Positions 33,366 to 39,779 of a DNA stretch of 39,779 nucleotides are shown in pieces. The stretch is taken from positions 793 through 40,571 of the forward strand of contig DDFA01000100.1 in assembly GCA_002336975.1 (NCBI GenBank), given 5' to 3'. A program made the translations under genes and the position numbers. The notes under the pieces were generated by a model. That model ran no database searches, had not been told where the DNA came from, and saw only the letters and a list, made by a program, of their open reading frames with translations. Every line of letters begins with the position of its first letter. Within the stretch, counting starts at the first letter, position 1. Source of the DNA: Phyllobacteriaceae bacterium UBA1940 (GTDB lineage Bacteria; Pseudomonadota; Alphaproteobacteria; Rhizobiales; Rhizobiaceae).

Positions 33366-34388
33366 ATGAGAACTTTGGTGGTGACGATGTCGCTCATGTC
33401 CGCGTTGGCGGGCGGGGCATTGGCGCAGGACTATCCAGAGATGTCGGTTCGCTATGCGAACTTCATGCCGGAAGGTTTCCCCACCTCTTCGATCGACAAA
33501 TTTGTCGCCGAAGAGATCGCCAAGCGCACCGGCGGCAAGGTGAAGTTCGAGTTGTTCCACGGCGGTACGCTGGGCGGACCGGCCGAGATGGTCGACCTGG
33601 TCGGCTCGGGCGCGGTCGAGATCGGCAATTTCCCGATCGGCTATTTCTACAGCCAGTTCCCGGTCGCCGGCCTCGCCGACTCCCTCCCGATCATCTTCCC
33701 GTCGGCGGAAGCGGCCGCGCAAATCCAGAAGGAAGCCTACGCCGCGCTGCCGGAGGTGAAGGCGGAATTCGACGCCGCCAACCTCCATCCGTTCCTGTTC
33801 CGCGGCCTGCCGCAATACCGGCTGCTCTGCACCAAGCCGATCCGCACGCTCGCCGATCTCGAAGGCGTCAAGGTCCGGACCTACGGCACGTTCCATCCGA
33901 TCGTCTTCACCACCTTCAAGGCCGTTCCGGTCAACATCGAGCTCAGCGAAATGTATGAAGGACTGCAGCGCGGCACTGTCGACTGCGCCTATCTGAACTA
34001 CCAGACGGCGATGCTCTTCAGCCTCTACGAGGTGGCGAAATACGCCAGCGACGCCGAATTCGGCGCGACGCCGCTCTATCTCGCTTATGTCAACAAGCAG
34101 GTCTGGGAAGGCTGGACGCCGGAGTTCCGCGCATTGTTCGACCAGGTCGTCGACGAGGCCGAGATCAAGGCGGCGGCCGAAATCAACGCCGAGGAGGCCC
34201 TGGGCCTTGAGGGCCTGAAGGCGAAGGGCGTCGAAGTCGTCCATTTCGAGGATCAGGAGAAGATGCTTCAGGCGCTGCCGGACTTCTTGACGCTCTGGGT
34301 CGAGCACCTGACCAAGGACGGCCACGGAGAGGCAGCCCAGAAGCATGCGGACTTCGTTCGCGAACGCCTCAAGGCCTACCAGAAGTAG
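33366..34388 (+). CDS. TRAP transporter solute-binding protein, DctP family (TRAP 4)
   Basis: 340 residues with a short Sec signal ending ALA at residue 20. DctP pattern: YANFMPEGFPTSSIDKFVAEEIAKRTGGKVKFELFHGGTLGGPAEMVDLVGSGAVEIGNF, and conserved Arg171 in LEGVKVRTYGTFHP. ATG 33366 has AGGAGGAA upstream. Periplasmic receptor for an acid that is probably activated to a CoA thioester by the synthetase of this operon, and likely repressed by the divergent TetR. Confidence 0.91.
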   Translation: MRTLVVTMSLMSALAGGALAQDYPEMSVRYANFMPEGFPTSSIDKFVAEEIAKRTGGKVKFELFHGGTLGGPAEMVDLVGSGAVEIGNFPIGYFYSQFPVAGLADSLPIIFPSAEAAAQIQKEAYAALPEVKAEFDAANLHPFLFRGLPQYRLLCTKPIRTLADLEGVKVRTYGTFHPIVFTTFKAVPVNIELSEMYEGLQRGTVDCAYLNYQTAMLFSLYEVAKYASDAEFGATPLYLAYVNKQVWEGWTPEFRALFDQVVDEAEIKAAAEINAEEALGLEGLKAKGVEVVHFEDQEKMLQALPDFLTLWVEHLTKDGHGEAAQKHADFVRERLKAYQK

Positions 34389-34443
34389 AATACCGGCATG
34401 AGGCTCTGGCCCCCGGGGCGGAAGGGATCGAGGAGGAGAGGTC

Positions 34444-34959
34444 ATGACTGAGAAGCTTGCCGATCGCCTGCTCGGCGTAATCCTGCGCATCAGTTCCTGG
34501 CTGGGATGGGCGGCGCTTCTGCTTATGCTGCTGCTCGGCACGTTCGACGTCATCGGCACGTTCTTCTTCGGCAAGGCCATCGTCGGGGCTTTCGAGCTGG
34601 CCGAAGCGGCGCTGGCCGTTGTCATGTTCCTCGGCCTTGTTCATGTGCAGGCGGCCCGGGGTCACATCGTGGTCGACCTGGTGACGGGCAAGCTGAGCGG
34701 CAAGATGGCGCAGCTGTCGGACTGCGTGGCGCTGCTCGGCACCGCCGCGGCGCTCTATCTGATCGCCCGCCAGACCTGGCCTTTGATGATCGAAAGCTGG
34801 CGCATCCACGAAGTCGCCAGCGGCAGCTTCAACTTCCCCATCTATCCGGTGAAGACACTCGTCTGCCTTGGCGCAACGGCGGCGACCGTCGTCGCCGCCA
34901 TCCAGTTCCTGCAATCGGCCACACGGCTGTTCCAGGACAACCATGGAGACGCCGCATGA
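34444..34959 (+). CDS. TRAP transporter small permease, DctQ family (TRAP 4)
   Basis: 171 residues, ATG 34444 with GAGGAGGAGAGG upstream, 55 bases after the SBP. Four membrane segments, with AFELAEAALAVVMFLGLVHVQAARGHIVVDLV as the DctQ core. The stop overlaps the large permease start by four bases (ATGA). Inner-membrane subunit of TRAP 4. Confidence 0.88.
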   Translation: MTEKLADRLLGVILRISSWLGWAALLLMLLLGTFDVIGTFFFGKAIVGAFELAEAALAVVMFLGLVHVQAARGHIVVDLVTGKLSGKMAQLSDCVALLGTAAALYLIARQTWPLMIESWRIHEVASGSFNFPIYPVKTLVCLGATAATVVAAIQFLQSATRLFQDNHGDAA

Positions 34960-36269
34960 GCCCGCTGGAAATGGGTTTCGGCGCCATCGTCGTCGCCTTC
35001 GCGCTCGCTCTCATCGGCATTCCGATCGGGCCGGCCATGATCCTCACGGCTTGCGGCGGCATGCTGCTCACGGTCGGCGGGAACTTCATGTGGGTCACGC
35101 TGAAGACGCTGCCCTACGACTTTGCCTCGCAATACACTTTCGTCGTGGTTCCCATGTTCGTCCTGATGGGTGTCGTGGCGGCCAGGTCGAACATCATCCA
35201 GGAACTCTACGCCTCGGCCTCGAAATGGCTGGGCGGCACGCGCAGCGGCCTCTATGTCGCGACCGTGGCGGCGTCCGCGGGCTTTTCGTCGATCTCCGGA
35301 TCGACGGTGGTAAACTCGGCCGTCTTCGGCAAGGTCGCGCTGCCGGAAATGCTGCGTCACGGCTGCAACAAGGGGTTCAGCGCGGCCTCGATCGCAGCCG
35401 CCGGCACGCTTGCCGGGCTGATCCCGCCTTCGCTCAGCCTTGTGCTCTTCGGCATTCTGACGGGCGAGTCGATCGGACGGCTGTTCATGGCCGGCGTGTT
35501 GCCCGGCCTGTTGACCATGGCGGGCTATATCGTCGCCATCCTGGTGATGGTTTCCTTCTTTCCAGGCTACGCGCCCACCAAGCTCGAGCGCTATCCGCTA
35601 GGCGAAAAGGTCCGGTCGCTGAAGGGAGTGTGGCCGGTCGCCGTGCTCGCAACGCTGGTGCTCGGCAGCATCTATTCCGGTGCGATGCCGCCCTCGGCCG
35701 CCGGCGCCGTCGGCGCGGCCGGCGTGATCGTGCTCGCGTTTGCGCGGCGGTCGCTGAATATGCGCGGCCTGGCGGATTCGCTGCAGGAGACGATGGTGCT
35801 GACCGCGACCCTGTTCGTGGTGGTGGTCGGCGGACTGCTGCTCGGCCGCTTCTTCGTCGTCAGCGGCTTCATCCGGGACATCACCGAGATCCTGGTCAGT
35901 CTCGACCTCGGCGTCTACGGCTTCATCCTGCTGGTGATCGCCCTTTACCTGGTCCTGGGCACCTTCGTGGATTCGCTTTCGATCGTGCTCGTCACGCTTC
36001 CGGTGCTCTATCCCATTTCGCAGGCGCTGGAGATCAACGGCATCTGGTTCGGGGTAATCATCGTCAAGCTGGTGGAGATCGCCGAGGTTTCGCCGCCGGC
36101 CGGCCTCAATCTGTTCGCGGTCATGGCGGCATCCGACACCAAGATTTCAGCGGGCGAGATTTTCCGAGGCATGGTCCCGTTCCTCGCCGCCGAGGTCGTG
36201 ATCCTTGGCCTCATCGTCGCTTTCCCGGCGATCTCGACCTGGCTGCCCACCATGATGATCGGCAGCTGA
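34956..36269 (+). CDS. TRAP transporter large permease, DctM family (TRAP 4)
   Basis: 437 residues from ATG 34956; the longer upstream frame is inside dctQ. Many membrane spans. It departs slightly from the other three DctM proteins: AAAGTLAGLIPPSLSLVLFGILTGESIG where they have AAGGTLG, and VSPPAGLNLFAVMAA where they have PPVGMNLFV. These variants remain within the family. The TRAP channel for the TetR-controlled operon. The MaoC-like gene starts 31 bases after its stop. Confidence 0.9.
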   Translation: MSPLEMGFGAIVVAFALALIGIPIGPAMILTACGGMLLTVGGNFMWVTLKTLPYDFASQYTFVVVPMFVLMGVVAARSNIIQELYASASKWLGGTRSGLYVATVAASAGFSSISGSTVVNSAVFGKVALPEMLRHGCNKGFSAASIAAAGTLAGLIPPSLSLVLFGILTGESIGRLFMAGVLPGLLTMAGYIVAILVMVSFFPGYAPTKLERYPLGEKVRSLKGVWPVAVLATLVLGSIYSGAMPPSAAGAVGAAGVIVLAFARRSLNMRGLADSLQETMVLTATLFVVVVGGLLLGRFFVVSGFIRDITEILVSLDLGVYGFILLVIALYLVLGTFVDSLSIVLVTLPVLYPISQALEINGIWFGVIIVKLVEIAEVSPPAGLNLFAVMAASDTKISAGEIFRGMVPFLAAEVVILGLIVAFPAISTWLPTMMIGS

Positions 36270-36299
36270 CCTCCCTCCTCGATCCGTTTGGAGACAAAC

Positions 36300-36767
36300 A
36301 TGTCCGACAGCAAAATCGATTTCGCAGAGCTTCCCACGCTGATGGGCAAGACCGCCTACAGTTCCGACTGGATGGCGATCGACAAGGAACATCTCAAAAT
36401 GTTCGCGGCGGCGACCTATCTCGATCCGCAGCATGTCGACCTGACCTCCAGTCGCAACAATGAATTCGGCGAGGAACTGATCGACGGGTTCCTGCTGCTG
36501 TCGCTGCTGGTCTACTGGAACTTTCGCTACTTCCCGCTCAAGGCGGACAGGCTGTGGGGGTTGAACTACGGCTTCGAGAAGGTGCGTTTCATCACGCCGG
36601 TAATGGTCGGCGACCAGGTGCGGGCGATCTGCAATGTCGTGGACATCCACAAAAAGGGCGACGGCTGGCTCGGCACGCTCTCCATGACCGTCGAGAAGAA
36701 GGGCGCCGAGCGTCCCGCGATGAAGGCTGACTGGCTCGTCCTGTTCCTGGAGACCAGCAATGCCTGA
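36300..36767 (+). CDS. MaoC-like (hot-dog fold) dehydratase
   Basis: 155 residues from ATG 36300, with GGAG six bases upstream. A TTG at 36288 is in frame but carries the Shine-Dalgarno bases. MaoC/hydratase-2-like features: DWMAIDKEHLKMFAAATYLDPQHVDL, then GEELIDGFLLLSLLVYWNFRYFPL and LNYGFEKVRFITPVMVGDQVRAICNVVDI. Members hydrate enoyl-CoA or dehydrate 3-hydroxyacyl-CoA. The Asp-His dyad is not in its textbook spacing, so a binding-only or variant role is possible. The end overlaps the acyl-CoA synthetase start by eight bases, so the two probably act in one pathway on the imported acid. Confidence 0.78.
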   Translation: MSDSKIDFAELPTLMGKTAYSSDWMAIDKEHLKMFAAATYLDPQHVDLTSSRNNEFGEELIDGFLLLSLLVYWNFRYFPLKADRLWGLNYGFEKVRFITPVMVGDQVRAICNVVDIHKKGDGWLGTLSMTVEKKGAERPAMKADWLVLFLETSNA

Positions 36768-38361
36768 GGGCGCTACGCAGACGGCCAATGCGCCGATGCT
36801 TCGTCGCATCTCGGACTATCCGTCCCACTGGGCCGGGCGCATGCCCGACGCGCCAGCGATGTTCTTCGGCGAACATCGCTGGACGTTCCAGCAGTTCAGC
36901 ACGGAGGTCGACCGCTACGCGCGCGCGCTTCTGGCAGCCGGCGTCCAGAAGGGCGACCGGGTGTCAGTGCTGTCGACGCCAAGGCCAGAATTCTTCGTCA
37001 CGTTCCTGGCCGCTGCGTCGATCGGGGCGATATGGCTCGGCCTCAACCCCCGCTACACGCCGCGGGAACTGGCGAGGACGCTTTCCGACGCCAATCCGTC
37101 GGTTGTGCTGGCGCTGGCCGCTTTTGAGGGCGAGAACCTCGCCGCCCGCCTGGCTGAAGCTGCGGCGATCGCCGGCTTCGACGGCAGGCTTGCGGTTTTC
37201 GGCGGCGCGCAGGAGGGTTTCGAGCCGGTCGACGGCCTGCTCAAGGCCGGCGAGGTGATCAGGGACGACGAACTCGCCACGCGGCGCGCCTTCGTCCAGC
37301 CACAAGACCCGGTGCTGATCGTCTATACGTCAGGTTCGACGGGCGTGCCGAAGGGCTCGCTGCTGACGCATTTCGGCCTGTGCCACGCCTACACGACGCA
37401 GACGTCGCATTTCGACATCGCGGGCGCCTGCATCATCTGCAACATGCCGATCAACCATATCGGCTGCGTCGGCGATCTGTGCTGCGCGCCGATGGTCGGC
37501 GGCGGCGCGATCACCTTCATGGAACGGTTCGACGCGCCGGAAATCCTGACGCTGATCGACAGCGGTCAGGTCCATTGCATGCTCGGCGTGCCGACCATGC
37601 TGCAGATCCTCACCGAACTGCCATCCTTCGAGACGTCGGACTTTTCGCGTGTCCGGCTGATCTGCTGGGGCGGCGCCGCCCTGCCCTACAATGTGCTGCT
37701 CAAGCTGCGCGAGAAGAACGTTCCCCTCGGCGTGACTTACGGCATGTCGGAGGTGCCCGGCTCGATCACGATGTCGGCGCTTGGCGCCAGCGACGACGAC
37801 CTGACAAAAACCGTCGGCCGGCCGACCCGGAGCCTCGACCTGCGCCTCGTCGCCGACGACGGCAAGGTCTGCGAGGTGGGCGAGGAAGGCGAAGTGCGCG
37901 TGCGCCATCCAAGCGTCCTGTCGTCCTATTTCAACCGACCGCAGGCGACCGCGGAGGCGTTCGACGACGAGGGATATTTCAGGACCGGCGATGTCGGCGT
38001 TCTGGACGCTTCGAACAATATGAAGCTCGTCGGCCGCAAGAAAGAGATGTTCAAGTCCGGAGGCTACAATGTCTATCCGCGCGAGATCGAACTGTGCCTG
38101 GAGCAGCACCCGGACGTTGCGCTGGCGGCTGTGATCGGCGTCCCCGACGAGCTCTACCAGGAAGTCGGCCACGCCTTTGTGATTGCCAAGAGCGACGTGA
38201 ACCACACCGGGCTTGCCGAACAGCTCGCCGCCTGGTGCCGCGAGCGGCTGGCAAACTACAAACGGCCGAAGCGAATTAACGTCAGCAGCGAACTGCCATT
38301 GCTGCCGGTTGGCAAGGTCGACAAGGTCGAACTGAAGCGCCGCCTTTCGAACGCCGGGTAA
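36760..38361 (+). CDS. AMP-forming acyl-CoA synthetase (ANL superfamily)
   Basis: 533 residues. ANL motifs: P-loop YTSGSTGVPKG (189-199), LPYNVLLKLREKNVPLGVTYGMSEVPG (A4/A5 region), GYFRTGDVGVLD (A8) and the C-terminal PLLPVGKVDKVELKRRL with probable catalytic Lys519. Reaction: carboxylic acid plus ATP and CoA to acyl-CoA, AMP and pyrophosphate. Overlaps the MaoC-like gene by eight bases. Together with TRAP 4 and the TetR regulator it forms an uptake and activation module. Substrate class (aromatic, alicyclic or medium-chain acid) cannot be read from the sequence. The following 166 bases to 38527 hold nothing recognisable. Confidence 0.9.
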   Translation: MPEGATQTANAPMLRRISDYPSHWAGRMPDAPAMFFGEHRWTFQQFSTEVDRYARALLAAGVQKGDRVSVLSTPRPEFFVTFLAAASIGAIWLGLNPRYTPRELARTLSDANPSVVLALAAFEGENLAARLAEAAAIAGFDGRLAVFGGAQEGFEPVDGLLKAGEVIRDDELATRRAFVQPQDPVLIVYTSGSTGVPKGSLLTHFGLCHAYTTQTSHFDIAGACIICNMPINHIGCVGDLCCAPMVGGGAITFMERFDAPEILTLIDSGQVHCMLGVPTMLQILTELPSFETSDFSRVRLICWGGAALPYNVLLKLREKNVPLGVTYGMSEVPGSITMSALGASDDDLTKTVGRPTRSLDLRLVADDGKVCEVGEEGEVRVRHPSVLSSYFNRPQATAEAFDDEGYFRTGDVGVLDASNNMKLVGRKKEMFKSGGYNVYPREIELCLEQHPDVALAAVIGVPDELYQEVGHAFVIAKSDVNHTGLAEQLAAWCRERLANYKRPKRINVSSELPLLPVGKVDKVELKRRLSNAG

Positions 38362-38527
38362 CGCCGGCCTGAAACATCCGCATTGCCTGGAATCGCGCGC
38401 GCCAATATCCGGGAACAAGCCACCGGATCGTCGAGCCGCTTGCGCGACCGGCCGCCAAGACAGAAGCGGTCAACGTCGACCGCGCAGGACAACATTTTCT
38501 GTCGCGCGGGAAGCAATGACGACGACT

Positions 38528-38972
38528 TCAGTAGTCCGGCTTCCGCTTTTCCCGAAAGGCTGCCAGGCCGACCTCGAGATCGCCGCCGTCGAGATGCTCC
38601 GCGAAGTGTTCGAGCTCGGCGCGAATGCGTTCGTGAAGCCGGCGCAGAACGCCCTGCCCGTCCCGGTCAGGATGACGCAGCGCAGGCCCGGCAGCGCAAC
38701 CACATCGCGCAGCCAGCCCTCCAGCGACCGCATCAGCGAAGCCGATGCGGCGTTCAGATTGTCCGGACGGTTGAAGGTCAAGGTGGCGATGACCAGCACA
38801 GTGCGCGGCCGCGCCGGCGCCTCGTGCACGTTTGTTTCCCGAAAGGATTTTAGCGCGTCGACATCGATCACGGCGTCCGGCGCGGGAACGACAAACAGCG
38901 CCGGAACCTCGCCGGCATATTGATCTGGCATTCCGACCGCGGCGCTGATGTGAACGCCGGCAAATCGGTTGG
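38528..38972 (-). pseudogene. Chimeric remnant: acyl-CoA synthetase C-terminus joined to internally deleted enoyl-CoA hydratase
   Basis: Read leftward from 38972, the frame first gives an ANL-synthetase-like fragment (SAAVGMPDQYAGEVPALFVV, later ETNVHEAPARPRTVLVI). Near 38785 it switches directly to an enoyl-CoA hydratase start (TLTFNRPDNLNAASASLMRSLEG, LRCVILTGTGRAFCAG). After FCAG the hydratase continues only in another frame, with its C-terminal end (ERIRAELEHFAEHLDGG, GLAAFREKRKPDY, stop at 38528). So the hydratase has lost most of its middle with a frameshift, and the synthetase has lost its beginning at an IS edge and its end at the fusion. Not functional. It probably derives from acyl-CoA catabolic genes once beside the TetR/TRAP 4 module. 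Confidence 0.75.
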
Positions 38973-39041
38973 TGACTGCTCCGCCCCCAGAAAAATGGTC
39001 CTCCCTGAAGTATGGCTTGTGAGCCGATGGAGGACTGAAGA

Positions 39042-39320
39042 ATGCCTGGAAAGAGACACAGTGCGGAAGAGATCGTCACGAAGCTTCGGCAGGTTGATGT
39101 GCTGAATTCGCAGGGCAAATCGGTCGCGGAAGCGATCCGATCGATAGGGGTGACGGAAGTAACATATTGTCGTTGGCGTTCCGAATAGGGCGGCCTGAAG
39201 GGCGATCAGGTCAAACGGCTGACGGAGCTTGAGACGGAGAATGCACGGCTGCGGCGCGCCGTCTCCGACCTGACGCTGGACAAGATGATCCTGGCGGAAG
39301 CTTCGCGGCGAAACTTCTAA
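39042..39320 (+). pseudogene. IS3-family transposase orfA with nonsense mutation
   Basis: ATG 39042 encodes MPGKRHSAEEIVTKLRQVDV and, further on, a helix-turn-helix region with VAEAIRSIGVTEVTYCRWRSE. A TAG then follows at 39186-39188, after 48 codons. The same frame continues with GGLKGDQVKRLTELETENAR and LRRAVSDLTLDKMILAEA to a TAA at 39318-39320, exactly the expected leucine-zipper part of IS3 OrfA. Relatives have Tyr-Gly-Gly at this point, so a single TAT/TAC to TAG change explains the break. Confidence 0.82.
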
Positions 39321-39577
39321 GCCCCGCGCGTCGCCGTGCCTGCGTGGATCATGTTGTGGCTGAGTTTGGCATTCCCGAACGACGGGTGTGCCGGGTTCTC
39401 GGTCAACATCGTTCGACGCAGCGCAAGGTTCCGACGACACCGGATGATGAAGCGGCGTTGACCGCCGGCATCATTGCGCTCGCCCTCCAATATGGCCGCT
39501 ACGGGTATCGCCGCATCACGGTGATGCTGCACCGTGCCGGCTGGGTGGTGAACGTCAAACGGGTCGAGAGGATCTGG
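39302..39577 (+). pseudogene. IS3-family transposase orfB, N-terminal fragment
   Basis: In the frame -1 to orfA, the peptide LSPARRRACVDHVVAEFGIPERRVCRVLGQHRSTQRK, then LQYGRYGYRRITVMLHRAGWVVNVKRVERIW, matches the N-terminal HTH_21-type region of IS3-family OrfB. After Trp at 39575-39577 similarity stops and the reading continues into unrelated sequence. The DDE catalytic core is absent. OrfB would normally be made by -1 frameshifting from orfA. Confidence 0.8.
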
Positions 39578-39605
39578 ATACACGTCACCGTGACGGTTAA
39601 GCCTT

Positions 39606-39695
39606 CATGTCACATTCCATGTCGCACGGACCCGCCGCTGTTGCGTGTCGCCCATTGAACTTACATGGCTTTCTGTTGCGACACGTTGCGACATG
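39606..39695. repeat. Cluster of short direct and inverted repeats at the tRNA-side edge
   Basis: GTTGCGACA occurs twice in tandem (39675-39683 and 39685-39693). CATGTCGCA at 39618-39626 is the inverse complement of TGCGACATG at 39687-39695, and CATGTCACA at 39606-39614 is a near copy. CGTGTCGC (39644-39651) also pairs with GCGACACG (39678-39685). No gene is visible between 39579 and 39756. Such clusters near a tRNA can be recombinase arm sites or a folded RNA; neither can be proved here. Confidence 0.5.
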
Positions 39696-39756
39696 AAAAC
39701 GGCCTCAAACGAGGGCTGGACAATCTGTAAGAGGCAGTTTTCGTTTGGTAATTTGT

Positions 39757-39779
39757 TGGCTGGGGAACCTGGATTCGAA
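39757..39779 (-). tRNA. tRNA 3' end, probably tRNA-Gln (cut by window edge)
   Basis: On the minus strand the last 23 bases read T-loop TTCGAAT, T-stem CCAGG, acceptor TTCCCCA, discriminator G and encoded CCA. The implied 5' acceptor strand is TGGGGAA, giving a U1:A72 pair; with G73 this is the combination typical of bacterial tRNA-Gln. The anticodon lies outside the window, so identity is inferred. The 3' end of the tRNA points into the window, the orientation in which integrative elements insert. Confidence 0.75.

Larger units (their letters stand above)
38973..39578 (+). mobile_element. Truncated IS3-family insertion sequence
   Basis: The left end probably begins at TGACTGCTCCGCCCCCAG (38973), a TG-starting, C-rich terminus typical of IS3 relatives. 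An orfA (39042-39320) and the beginning of orfB in the -1 frame follow, the usual IS3 arrangement. The element stops within orfB soon after ...KRVERIW (about 39577); the catalytic DDE domain and right inverted repeat are missing. OrfA has an internal stop. It is therefore a dead fragment. It abuts the chimeric pseudogene, suggesting an insertion followed by deletion. The left-end position is an estimate. Confidence 0.75.

Noticed and set aside
39757..39779. Attachment-site duplication of the tRNA 3' end inside the window
   Set aside because: I looked for a second copy of the acceptor/T-arm sequence and found none; a possible partner would have to lie outside the window.
1..39779. CRISPR array, prophage genes, rRNA, toxin-antitoxin or secretion systems
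   Set aside because: No regularly spaced repeats, phage structural genes or corresponding protein families were seen on either strand.

Overview
The window is GC-rich, strongly G/C-ending in its codons, and densely packed with catabolic operons. The gene families (many TRAP transporters, family III CoA-transferases, IclR/LacI/LysR/TetR regulators beside each operon, gentisate pathway enzymes, an IS3-type element, a tRNA with encoded CCA) suggest an alphaproteobacterium, probably Hyphomicrobiales or a relative. That placement is inference from gene content and base composition.

Layout from left to right. (1) 1-1625, minus strand: lower gentisate pathway (fumarylpyruvate hydrolase, maleylpyruvate isomerase, start of gentisate 1,2-dioxygenase, which is cut by the window edge). 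(2) 1920-6776, plus: IclR regulator, TRAP transporter 1 (SBP, small and large permease) and a metallo-beta-lactamase-fold protein with an altered metal site. It is divergent from the gentisate operon, so the transporter may feed that pathway. (3) 6936-14509, plus: second IclR regulator behind a recognisable promoter, medium-chain quinone-reductase-like enzyme, family III CoA-transferase, a full-length urocanate hydratase outside any hut operon, and TRAP transporter 2. (4) 14746-26286, plus: one long operon with a LacI-type regulator, a five-gene dipeptide/oligopeptide-type ABC importer, a NicX-like putative metal-dependent ring-cleavage enzyme, a cysteine-free glutamine-amidotransferase-like protein, an FGGY D-ribulose kinase and an L-fucose-isomerase-like protein. 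An 18-bp near-palindrome sits just before lacI and recurs exactly inside the SBP coding sequence, a layout like lac O1/O2. (5) 26370-32387: LysR regulator (minus) divergent from a family III CoA-transferase, an HMG-CoA-lyase-family enzyme and TRAP transporter 3, probably uptake, CoA activation and cleavage of a branched 3-hydroxy acid. (6) 32532-38361: TetR regulator (minus) divergent from TRAP transporter 4, a MaoC-like dehydratase and an acyl-CoA synthetase, with a long dyad between them. (7) 38528-39779: a decayed edge holding a chimeric acyl-CoA synthetase/enoyl-CoA hydratase pseudogene, a truncated IS3-family element with a nonsense mutation, short inverted repeats, and the 3' end of a tRNA, probably tRNA-Gln.

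The common theme is modular: each operon has its own regulator and its own high-affinity importer (four TRAP, one ABC), followed by a few enzymes that activate or cleave the imported acid or sugar derivative. The most unusual module is number 4, which joins an aldose-isomerase/pentulokinase pair to a putative ring-cleaving enzyme and an ABC importer. Its substrate cannot be named from sequence alone. Genes within modules usually overlap by 1-11 bases, pointing to translational coupling.
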